Source of the DNA: Leptolyngbya sp. SIO4C5
GTDB taxonomy: Bacteria > Cyanobacteriota > Cyanobacteriia > Phormidesmidales > Phormidesmidaceae
Length of the DNA: 6,983 nucleotides
Assembly: GCA_010671965.1 (NCBI GenBank)
Contig: JAAHIC010000228.1
Coordinates: forward strand, 1-6,983
Direction of reading: 5' to 3'
Part shown: piece by piece, positions 1-5,553 of the stretch
Position numbering within the stretch: the stretch's first letter is position 1
Layout of the letters: each line of letters starts with the position of its first letter
Notes under the pieces: generated by a model
Seen by the model: the letters and a program-made list of their open reading frames with translations, nothing else
What the model was told of the DNA's origin: nothing
Database searches by the model: none
Program-made: the position numbers and the translations under genes

Positions 1-140
1 CTCTTTTAAAAAGTAAAGAAGAATATACTCTTGAGTACGAGGTAGAATTTTATAAGAAAGCTAAGAAAGTCTTTTTTGGCACTCTGATTAAATCAATATC
101 TCGTACTCAAGAGTATATTCTTCTTTACTTTTTAAAAGAG
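1..140. repeat. Perfect 41-bp inverted repeat (fold-back) at the window edge
   Basis: Bases 1-41 and 100-140 are exact reverse complements of each other, around a 58-nt centre (42-99). The pairing stops at 42/99. The left arm begins at base 1, so its outer limit is not seen and the repeat may extend further left. Both arms encode the same peptide of the ABC ATPase (LLKSKEEYTLEYE), on the plus strand at 3-41 and on the minus strand at 139-100. The repeat is therefore a duplicated, inverted piece of coding sequence. It is not a terminator: it lies inside a domain and has no distinct run of T after a GC-rich stem. A snap-back assembly or amplification chimera is the most likely origin; a genuine inverted duplication is possible. 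Confidence 0.95.
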
Positions 141-143
141 TAA
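3..143 (+). pseudogene. Displaced fragment of Wzt C-terminal domain, opposite strand
   Basis: The plus strand is open from the left edge to TAA at 141-143. It reads LLKSKEEYTLEYE, identical to residues 320-332 of the minus-strand ABC ATPase. From 42 to 98 it continues with VEFYKKAKKVFFGTLIKS and then IS. This stretch looks like the natural continuation of a Wzt-type carbohydrate-binding beta-sandwich domain, in which a conserved FG..IK motif follows a run of alternating residues. From about 99-102 the frame enters the inverted arm and reads RTQEYILLYFLKE, which is antisense translation and not domain sequence. This is thus a fragment of the same gene joined in the wrong orientation, not a separate gene. 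The domain assignment comes from recognising the pattern, not from an alignment. Confidence 0.75.
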
Positions 144-1095
144 CTGCTTTATTCTCATTATCTCTAATAGCAACTCCTTTTATTCTTGCCCCATTGGGTT
201 TGTACTCTATAGAGCTTTTAGGTTTGATGACCTTATCATTGGGCTTATATACAGAAGAATGTCTTAAACTATTCTCTTTAGATGCTTGGTCAGAATAGCT
301 TAAACTAGCACTTTTATGAAAATCTAGTATTTCATGCCGAACTAACGATCGTAGATTTCGAGGTGCAAGAATTAACTTTCTATAGTTTTCAACTGCTATC
401 TTAGAGGGTGCTCGCATAAGTATTTGGGATTTGTCTAAGATGCAAGCAGAATCACAAATTTCAAGAACTATATTAGTCGCATGTGAGACAAATAGTATGG
501 TAACTTTCTGCTGTTTAAATAATTCTAGTCGGGAAAAGCATTTTCTCTGAAACCCTTCGTCACCTACAGCTAAAGCCTCATCAATAATGAGAATTTCTGG
601 GTTTACATTTACAGCTACTGAAAATGCTAACCTCACAAACATTCCACTTGAATATGTTTTAACTGGTTGATCAATAAACTCTCCAATATCCGCAAACGAT
701 TCAATTTCACTAAACCGAGCCTCAATTTCTTCTTGATTTAATCCCAAAATTTGACCATTAAAAAAGACGTTCTGTCGCCCTGTAAACTCAGGATTGAATC
801 CGCTCCCTAACTCTAGCAGGGCCGACACTCGTCCACTTACTTGAACCTCACCACTAGTTGGCTGCAAGGTTCCCGCTATTATCTGCAATAAAGTGCTCTT
901 TCCCGATCCATTGCAACCAATAATTCCAACTGTTTCTCCTTTAGGAATTTCTAAATTAATATTGTCTAAAGCCCAAAACTCTTTTGATTTTATTTTTCCT
1001 GGCAAAAAAATTTCCTTTAAGCGATCGCTAGGATGGTGGTATCGCTTAAATACCTTAGAGACATTTTTGAGTGAAATAGCAATATCGTCGGACAT
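88..1095 (-). CDS. Polysaccharide ABC exporter ATP-binding subunit (Wzt-like), 3' end broken
   Basis: This is the ATPase of an ABC-2 polysaccharide or teichoic-acid exporter, which powers transport of an undecaprenyl-linked glycan across the inner membrane. Visible motifs are Walker A GCNGSGKST (60-68), LLELGSGF (93-100) in the usual Q-loop region, signature YSSGMFVRLAF (148-158), Walker B ILIIDEALAVGD (168-179) and switch histidine H205 in FVSHA. The YSSGM signature and the ALAVGD sequence are typical of the Wzt/RfbB/TagH group. A linker (about 240-300) leads into the start of a Wzt-type C-terminal glycan-binding domain (GARIKGVAIRD, from about 302). True sequence ends at E332. The last three residues (ILI) and the stop at 88-90 come from inverted sequence, and about 100 residues of the domain are missing. 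ATG 1093-1095 starts 20 nt after the permease stop, with no clear Shine-Dalgarno. Hand-counted lines are 33-37% G+C, well below the genes to the right. Confidence 0.9.
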   Translation of the reverse strand: MSDDIAISLKNVSKVFKRYHHPSDRLKEIFLPGKIKSKEFWALDNINLEIPKGETVGIIGCNGSGKSTLLQIIAGTLQPTSGEVQVSGRVSALLELGSGFNPEFTGRQNVFFNGQILGLNQEEIEARFSEIESFADIGEFIDQPVKTYSSGMFVRLAFSVAVNVNPEILIIDEALAVGDEGFQRKCFSRLELFKQQKVTILFVSHATNIVLEICDSACILDKSQILMRAPSKIAVENYRKLILAPRNLRSLVRHEILDFHKSASLSYSDQASKENSLRHSSVYKPNDKVIKPKSSIEYKPNGARIKGVAIRDNENKAVTLLKSKEEYTLEYEILI

Positions 1096-1115
1096 GTAAA
1101 TCCAGAAGACAGAAA

Positions 1116-2024
1116 CTACAGTACATCAGCAAAGGCAGGGCGCAGTTTGCGGTAGCACCAAAAACCTCCCCAAAAAATAAATCCAGAAATTACGGTGGCG
1201 CTGCCCCATTCGCCCCAGTGAGTTATCTCCCCTATCAAAACGATGTCTCGATACATTTCGCCAATTGCTGCCAAAGGATTTAACCAGAACACCCAAGTTT
1301 GAAACGGCTGAGGAATCATGTCTGCTGGATAGATCAGTGGAGTTGCATAAAACCAGATGTTGAGAAGTACCCCTAACGTTTGTGGAATATCTCGGATGAA
1401 CACCGTAATGCCTGCTGTCAAAAAGCCTAGTCCTGCCGTTAGCAACAGCTGTGGCAACCAGACTAGGGGTAATAGTAGTAAAGTCGGATGCACAGAATGA
1501 TCTACAAAGGCTACGAAAGCAATTAGTACCATCAGGCCAAAGGTACTTTCTAAAAAACTTGCGCAGATAGGAACGAGAGGCAGCAGCGATAGAGGAAAGA
1601 CTACTTTTTTAACTAAATTTGACTGAGCAATTACCGAGCCTGAGGCCTGAACTAGGCCACTACTGAATGCAATCCACGGTAGTAATCCCGCAAACAGCCA
1701 CAGGCCAAAAATGAAAGAATTATCCTCAGGCATTCCTCTGAGACTCAGCTTTACCCGCAGCACGATGGCAAATACGTAAGTATAAATTAATAGCTGAGAT
1801 AATTGATTAAGCAGCGGCCATAAGTTGCCCAAGATGGAACCTTTGTAGCGAGCTTCCATATCTCGCTGCACCAAGGTTCTAAGTAAGTTCAGCTTTGCCC
1901 ACTGGGGTTCACTCAGTGGAATTAAAGGTTTAAGGCGGAGGATTGGTCGCTTGATAGCTCTGATGCAGAACTTGAGGGATGCCTTTAAGGGCCGCAATAC
2001 CGCTGTCACGTGCTTTATCCTCAC
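1116..2024 (-). CDS. Polysaccharide ABC exporter permease (Wzm-like, ABC-2 type)
   Basis: This is the membrane subunit partnering the ATPase just downstream (20-nt gap, same strand, likely one transcript). Its 302 residues show the hallmark N-terminal amphipathic motif RDMEARYKGSILGNLWPLL (54-72), about six hydrophobic segments (roughly 73-90, 104-122, 145-172, 180-208, 214-232 and 275-291), the IRDIPQ turn (210-215), PLIYP (229-233) and LNPL (248-251). All are typical of the Wzm/KpsM/TagG family, which forms the channel for O-antigen, capsule or related glycans. The start is GTG (2022-2024) directly after an in-frame TGA (2025-2027), so translation cannot begin further upstream. A second GTG at codon 6 is an alternative. 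The N-terminus has about 45 basic, non-membrane residues before the family core, slightly long but not unusual. No Shine-Dalgarno is evident. Whether the glycan is O-antigen or exopolysaccharide cannot be told here. Confidence 0.93.
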   Translation of the reverse strand: MRIKHVTAVLRPLKASLKFCIRAIKRPILRLKPLIPLSEPQWAKLNLLRTLVQRDMEARYKGSILGNLWPLLNQLSQLLIYTYVFAIVLRVKLSLRGMPEDNSFIFGLWLFAGLLPWIAFSSGLVQASGSVIAQSNLVKKVVFPLSLLPLVPICASFLESTFGLMVLIAFVAFVDHSVHPTLLLLPLVWLPQLLLTAGLGFLTAGITVFIRDIPQTLGVLLNIWFYATPLIYPADMIPQPFQTWVFWLNPLAAIGEMYRDIVLIGEITHWGEWGSATVISGFIFWGGFWCYRKLRPAFADVL

Positions 2025-2244
2025 TCAGGTCAACAGTAGCTAGAATTCTGTTAACTTTTTATTGGCAGACATAATATCGTAGTGTTGCTTTTTGTGAGAT
2101 TTAGCCCCTCCACGGGACTTTTACTGCAAAACTAGCTGAGCAGTATCTAAGCATTTAGGATCTTGTCAGGTCAAGATCAGAGATGCAATAGATCAACATC
2201 CCCATTCATTGAATTAGCTATTTTACGAGTATAGACAAGCTGCT
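2025..2244. other. Intergenic region upstream of the exporter operon
   Basis: These 220 nt lie between the stop of the nuclease-helicase gene and the GTG of the permease, both on the minus strand. They should hold the exporter promoter and any terminator of the upstream gene, but I see no convincing sigma-70 pair and no GC-rich hairpin followed by T residues. The only clear structure is the stem-loop at 2159-2178, listed separately. The region is AT-richer than the gene to its right. Confidence 0.6.
2159..2178. repeat. Short inverted repeat, possible operator or weak hairpin
   Basis: GATCTTG (2159-2165) pairs perfectly with CAAGATC (2172-2178) around the 6-nt loop TCAGGT. It lies about 135 bases upstream of the permease start and 65 bases after the end of the helicase gene. 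No T-run follows on either strand, so a rho-independent terminator is unlikely. A protein-binding dyad is possible but unsupported, and a 7-bp dyad can also occur by chance. Confidence 0.3.
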
Positions 2245-4143
2245 CTAAAGCGATCGCACCCCTGATTCCTTGAGTGCCTGGTATGTAGACTCCATTTTAG
2301 GATCTGGGGGGACAAAAATGACAAGTCCGTCTCGACCGCGGGTGAGTAAGACGCGGTAGCTGTTGCGGCGCAGGCGCAGCGGGTCTTTGACGTTGCGCTG
2401 GCGGGTGCGGGTAATCCAGGCTTGGCCGTTCCAGAGGAGATCATCGCCCCAGCCAATGATGGGAAAGTCTAGCTCCAAGCCTTGGCAGCTAAACTCGGTG
2501 ACGACGCGCTCTAAGGCGCAGCAGGAAAGGGGCGAGTCGGGCGGGTCGATGTACCAGGGGCCGACCTTGAGCCGCTGGGTGGAGAGATAGTCATTGCGGA
2601 TACCGTAGTCAGGTAGGTTGCGGGCGCGGGAGGAGGCCATGAGACCGTAGCGCTTCTGGGGCTGATCCTGGTAGCGATCGCGGCAATATTGTTTCGCCAC
2701 TTCTAAGTCGCGGGTGAGGTAGGCGTCAAACCCTGCAGCCGCGATCGCGGGCATTAGGGCCGCCGCCGCTGTGAGATTGCCGCTGAGGAGATGGGCAGCC
2801 CAGGTTTGGACGTCCTTGGCTAGGTGCGATCGCAGCGAAGTTGATAAGTTGAATAAATCATCGGTGTAGAGCTGGTTAGATGACAGCGCCTCAAAATAGT
2901 CAGCCTGCTGCGAGGAACAGTGCACCTGCCAGTCCTGCTGAGCCTGCTCCAAAGCTACATTCCACTGTTCAGTGCCTTCTTCCTCGCCCACGTGAATTTC
3001 CTGACCTTCGCCAATCAGCCCCAGGACGACACACCAGTCCGGGATGCGCTCAGCAATAGTCAGAACTGCGCTCGCTGCCGCTGCTTCAATGCCATATTTT
3101 TCGCTCATACGCTCGGCATCCCAGGCTCGCTGGGCTTCATCAAACACGATGATGTGCTCTGGCGGCGCGGTTTGGCGGCGGACCTGATGCTGGAGATAAA
3201 AATTGCGAATGCCTTGGACGAAGACACGGCTCTTAAGGGCATACTGCAGCACCTGAATTAGCGGCGCATTGCCGGAGAGCAGCACTGCCGTCTTATCCTG
3301 ATCGGACTGGAGCGGATTTTGATAGACAAACTGCAGACCCACCAGGGTTTTTCCGGCGCCGGGCACCCCTGTAATGAGCACTAAATGTCGTTCCTGTTGG
3401 GCCTGAGCCTGTTGGACTAACTGGTTGAGATAATCCAGCAGTTCGGGAATACGGGCGCTGCGGGCACGGCGAATATTAGGCAAAGGCTCGTGCTGAAAAA
3501 TCTGCTGGGCGGCCTGCACGACGCTAGGCAAGGGCTGGTACTCAGCAGTAAGCCAGGCTTGGGGATCAACGGCGGGCGATCGCGTTTCTAAGCCTACTAA
3601 ATACTCAGCGATCGCGCTGGGAGAGAGTACCTGAACGCTTTCTACCTGCCGACTAAGAGTCTCCGTTTGACGAGTCGGGACCAGGATTGGCGTTAGCGGA
3701 TGCTGGCGAGAGTGACTGTGATATTCAGCTAGATCTCGGACGTAGGCGGCTACCTGGTCTAGATCGGCAGCGATCGCCGCCGTTTTTTGCTTGAATTCAA
3801 CCACCAAAATCTGACCCGCCGCCAAAATTACCAAGTCAGGGCGGCGACCGCCCTCGCGGGGCAGTTCGTACTCAAATACCAGCGTCCACCCGGCAGCGGC
3901 AGGACGCTGAGCCACAACCTGGCTGAGCTGGGCCTGCATGATTTCGCCGCTGTCGGCCCAAGCCTGCTGCTGAGTCTGAGTGGCCTGCTGCTGATAAAGG
4001 GTCTGATAGCTGCGCCCCAAAGCCTGGAGCCAAGCGGTAATTTCCAGTTGCAAAAAGTCTGAGACCGTTCCTGACCAGCCCCAGGCCGGAACCGTTTCTG
4101 GACTAAATAGGCCGAGCTGCTCCGTCAACGTGTCCTGTGGCAC
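2245..4143 (-). CDS. PD-(D/E)XK nuclease-like / DUF2075 (Schlafen group 3-like) helicase fusion
   Basis: This 632-residue soluble protein has two parts. Residues 85-140 carry a PD-(D/E)XK-type core: E91, RPD with D103 after a basic turn, and VVEFKQK with E116 and K118, then Q130. This suggests a restriction-like DNA or RNA nuclease. Residues about 250-615 form a superfamily-1-like helicase of the DUF2075 type: Walker A GVPGAGKT (259-266), Walker B with IIVFDEAQRAWD (331-342), motif III GLIGEGQEI (375-383), LSTSLRSH (433-440), TEFSCQGLELDFPI (549-562) and motif VI YRVLLTRGRDG (596-606). All ATPase motifs look intact. The start is GTG (4141-4143) with in-frame TAA two codons upstream; TTG at codon 6 is an alternative, and both keep the WGWSGT segment. 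The gene stands alone, and sampled G+C (about 62%) is much higher than in the exporter genes. A role in DNA repair or phage defence is inference from the architecture; no partner gene is visible. Confidence 0.85.
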   Translation of the reverse strand: MPQDTLTEQLGLFSPETVPAWGWSGTVSDFLQLEITAWLQALGRSYQTLYQQQATQTQQQAWADSGEIMQAQLSQVVAQRPAAAGWTLVFEYELPREGGRRPDLVILAAGQILVVEFKQKTAAIAADLDQVAAYVRDLAEYHSHSRQHPLTPILVPTRQTETLSRQVESVQVLSPSAIAEYLVGLETRSPAVDPQAWLTAEYQPLPSVVQAAQQIFQHEPLPNIRRARSARIPELLDYLNQLVQQAQAQQERHLVLITGVPGAGKTLVGLQFVYQNPLQSDQDKTAVLLSGNAPLIQVLQYALKSRVFVQGIRNFYLQHQVRRQTAPPEHIIVFDEAQRAWDAERMSEKYGIEAAAASAVLTIAERIPDWCVVLGLIGEGQEIHVGEEEGTEQWNVALEQAQQDWQVHCSSQQADYFEALSSNQLYTDDLFNLSTSLRSHLAKDVQTWAAHLLSGNLTAAAALMPAIAAAGFDAYLTRDLEVAKQYCRDRYQDQPQKRYGLMASSRARNLPDYGIRNDYLSTQRLKVGPWYIDPPDSPLSCCALERVVTEFSCQGLELDFPIIGWGDDLLWNGQAWITRTRQRNVKDPLRLRRNSYRVLLTRGRDGLVIFVPPDPKMESTYQALKESGVRSL

Positions 4144-4234
4144 CGCTTAAAATCCGTAATTTCTCTGGGCATGATAAAACGCGGCGACGGGTCTTGCCCT
4201 GTCTCTAAAAGCAGACTTTTTTCCAGGTTGCGTC
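4144..4234. other. Short intergenic gap, no clear signal
   Basis: These 91 nt separate the TPR gene from the nuclease-helicase gene, both on the minus strand. A 5-bp A/T-rich stem (AAAAG 4207-4211, CTTTT 4216-4220) is too weak to call a terminator. No obvious promoter was seen, so it is not clear whether the two genes are co-transcribed. Confidence 0.5.
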
Positions 4235-4717
4235 TCAGTTACCGCCAGAGGCATCTCGCTGCCGCAGCCTGTAAAGAGACTCATTTAGCTGCGATCGCGC
4301 TTCTGGATAGTCAGCATCGAGCTGGAGCACCCGGTTGAAGGCCGTCACCGCGTCATTGAAATTGCGCTGGCGCTTGTAGGCTAGCCCTAGCTGAAAAAAG
4401 GCATCCACGTTGTCTGGCTCTAGGCGAACGACTTGGCGAAAGGTATCAGCGGCTTTGGCGGGCTGCTGTGATTTGGCATAAGCCTGGCCCAGCTGCCAGT
4501 AAGCCTCAGCATTATCGGGATTAGCTTCAATCTGGGTCTGATAGGCCGCGATCGCCGTTTGCGTATTGTCAAAGTCTGCTAGCGGCTGTACTTCAGAGCT
4601 AGCAGTTAACTCATCCGAGCTGTCTAGGGCGACGTTCTGGCAGCTTACTGCTGGCAAAACCACAACCAGCAGGCTGAGCCAGAAGGACACCGGAGTAATT
4701 CTGATCGAAAAAAACAT
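4235..4717 (-). CDS. TPR-repeat protein with N-terminal membrane anchor or lipoprotein signal
   Basis: This is a 160-residue protein starting at ATG 4715-4717. Residues 1-26 look like an export signal: a short basic start (MFFSIR), a hydrophobic stretch (FWLSLLVVVLPAVS) and a cysteine at 26. The AVSC sequence is only a weak lipobox, so it may be a lipoprotein or may stay anchored by the helix. A polar linker follows, then a partial TPR helix (about 54-68) and two good TPR units (about 71-104, AEAYWQLGQAYAKSQQ; and 105-138, VDAFFQLGLAYKRQRN), with a capping helix after them. TPR arrays bind proteins; the partner is unknown. An in-frame TTG at 4790-4792 would add 25 residues but would overlap the upstream gene by 62 bp and bury the signal peptide. 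The ATG leaves a 13-nt gap and puts the signal at the N-terminus, so I prefer it. Confidence 0.82.
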   Translation of the reverse strand: MFFSIRITPVSFWLSLLVVVLPAVSCQNVALDSSDELTASSEVQPLADFDNTQTAIAAYQTQIEANPDNAEAYWQLGQAYAKSQQPAKAADTFRQVVRLEPDNVDAFFQLGLAYKRQRNFNDAVTAFNRVLQLDADYPEARSQLNESLYRLRQRDASGGN

Positions 4718-4730
4718 GAGAAAATTGGGC

Positions 4731-4964
4731 CTAGGAGCTTTGGCGGTCTGACTGCTGCTGGGAGAGTCGTAGCTGGTGATTGTGGCTGTCAAACATGAGG
4801 CAGAGACCGAAGTTAAACACCCCTAGGCTAGCGGTGCCCAGCCAAAACCAGCCGCCGCCAGCAATTTTCTGGGCCAGGGCTTCGCCAAACAGACTAAGGC
4901 CAAAACCCACACAGAGCAGGCCGCTAATGCCTTTAATCAGCCAGAGTTTTTTCTCTTTTGACAT
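4731..4964 (-). CDS. Small two-helix membrane protein, conserved hypothetical type
   Basis: This is a 77-residue protein with a basic N-terminus (MSKEKKLWLIK), a first hydrophobic segment (about 12-31), a short GGG-containing turn (36-38) and a second hydrophobic segment (about 39-58). A polar, glutamine- and serine-rich tail (HNHQLRLSQQQSDRQSS) follows. With a positive N-terminus, both ends are predicted to lie in the cytoplasm. ATG 4962-4964 has no obvious Shine-Dalgarno, which is common in cyanobacteria. It lies 39 nt after DUF309 and 13 nt before the TPR gene on the same strand, so the three could form one operon. The shape resembles small uncharacterised cyanobacterial membrane proteins, but I cannot name a family. 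No function is proposed. Confidence 0.75.
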   Translation of the reverse strand: MSKEKKLWLIKGISGLLCVGFGLSLFGEALAQKIAGGGWFWLGTASLGVFNFGLCLMFDSHNHQLRLSQQQSDRQSS

Positions 4965-5003
4965 GGAATTTTCTGGATTTCTAAAATTTCCTTTGAAAGC
5001 TTT

Positions 5004-5453
5004 CTAAGATACCGCCCGGATTTGCGGCAGCTTCAGCTCGCACCCTGCGATCGCCGTCATTGTTGCCTGGTCGTTCTGATTCACGGCTGTCGCTAAACTG
5101 TCAACCCCTCCAATTCCAACTTTTTGCAAAGTAGATAGCCAGCTTTGGCTCTGGTCGATTAGATTTTCCACATCAACGCCGCCATGGCTGGGTTCAAACG
5201 GGTACAGGCGGTTAGTCCCTTCTCCCAGCAAGATAGCGGCCCCTTGCCAGTTGCTATTGCCCAAATGATAGAAGGCAACAGCTATCTGCAAAATCCCTTG
5301 GTAAAAGGGTTTGACGTAGGTATCTGCTTCCATCCACAGGGCTTCTAGGGTGTCATGGCAGGCATAAAACTGACCGCTATTAAACTGCTCCACCCCTTGT
5401 TGAAAAGCAGGCGGTAGGGCCTCAAACGGGGTGCGATCGGAAAAATGAGTCAT
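5004..5453 (-). CDS. DUF309 family protein
   Basis: This 149-residue protein has the complete DUF309 core: GQFYACHDTLEALWMEA (27-43), with the characteristic CHD.LE.LWMEA sequence, and YQGILQIAVAFYHLGNSNWQG (51-71), with Q52, Q56, H63 and the GN turn, then a GEGTNRLYPF helix end (78-86). Family members are small all-helical proteins of unknown biochemical role, conserved in cyanobacteria and plastid-bearing lineages among others. The protein is full length for the family. ATG 5451-5453 is the first plausible start. It is divergent from glmM across 100 nt and leads the minus-strand cluster with the 77-aa and TPR genes. A TTTACA / TCTAGT pair with a 17-nt spacer (5482-5487 and 5459-5464, minus strand) could be its promoter, but it would give a nearly leaderless transcript. 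Confidence 0.9.
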   Translation of the reverse strand: MTHFSDRTPFEALPPAFQQGVEQFNSGQFYACHDTLEALWMEADTYVKPFYQGILQIAVAFYHLGNSNWQGAAILLGEGTNRLYPFEPSHGGVDVENLIDQSQSWLSTLQKVGIGGVDSLATAVNQNDQATMTAIAGCELKLPQIRAVS

Positions 5454-5479
5454 TAGACACTAGACTTAACTGGCACAAG

Positions 5480-5498
5480 ATTGTAAACAAATTGTAAA
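5480..5498. promoter_or_regulatory. Direct repeat ATTGTAAA x2, HLR1/Pho-box-like regulator site
   Basis: ATTGTAAA occurs at 5480-5487 and again at 5491-5498, separated by CAA, giving an 11-bp period or about one helical turn. On the minus strand each unit reads TTTACAAT. This matches each half of the cyanobacterial HLR1 element bound by the response regulator RpaB, (G/T)TTACA(T/A)(T/A), but HLR1 halves are 2 nt apart and these are 3 nt apart. A 3-nt gap between 8-bp direct repeats is the layout of the cyanobacterial Pho box (SphR), whose half-site sequence differs. An OmpR/PhoB-type regulator is a reasonable inference. The target may be DUF309, glmM or both. Confidence 0.45.
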
Positions 5499-5535
5499 AA
5501 GGAGATGCTATTCTCCACTGTGAGTGAGTGTGGTG

Positions 5536-5541
5536 TAGGAG
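5536..5541 (+). promoter_or_regulatory. Possible distant ribosome-binding site of glmM
   Basis: TAGGAG is complementary to the 3' end of 16S rRNA but ends about 12 nt before ATG 5554, longer than the usual 5-9 nt. An in-frame TGA at 5542-5544 rules out any start further upstream, so the ATG is well supported whether or not this site is used. Confidence 0.4.
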
Positions 5542-5553
5542 TGAAAAAGTTTT

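Larger units (their letters stand above)
5454..5553. promoter_or_regulatory. Divergent promoter region between DUF309 gene and glmM
   Basis: This 100-nt AT-rich spacer must carry the 5' signals for both divergent genes. It contains the direct repeat at 5480-5498 and a dyad at 5501-5516 (GGAGATGCTATTCTCC; 5-bp arms, 6-nt loop). The dyad includes TGCTATTCT, which resembles an extended -10 element for glmM, but no -35 element is well spaced from it. TAGGAG (5536-5541) is a Shine-Dalgarno-like sequence about 12 nt before the glmM ATG, rather far for efficient pairing. Confidence 0.5.

Noticed and set aside
1..143. Phase-variable invertible switch (58-bp segment between 41-bp inverted repeats)
   Set aside because: Inversion would restore about 20 codons of the ATPase, which is tempting. 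The protein would then still end in antisense translation (RTQEYILLYFLKE), so neither orientation gives a complete domain. No recombinase is nearby, and the repeat runs to the window edge.
2068..2077. TATTAT on the minus strand as a -10 element for the exporter operon
   Set aside because: No -35-like hexamer sits 16-18 nt upstream, and such AT-rich hexamers are expected by chance here.
2223..2456. Small minus-strand frame overlapping the end of the nuclease-helicase gene
   Set aside because: It lies in another frame of a gene whose helicase motif VI and C-terminus are clearly coding, and its low-complexity alanine/serine-rich sequence shows no family resemblance.
2920..3261. Plus-strand open frame of 113 codons inside the nuclease-helicase gene
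   Set aside because: It is antisense to the Walker B and motif III region, which is conserved on the minus strand. There is no ribosome-binding site and no protein-like pattern.
4207..4220. Possible terminator AAAAG-CAGA-CTTTT
   Set aside because: The stem is only 5 bp and almost all A/T, so it would not be stable enough to act as a rho-independent terminator.
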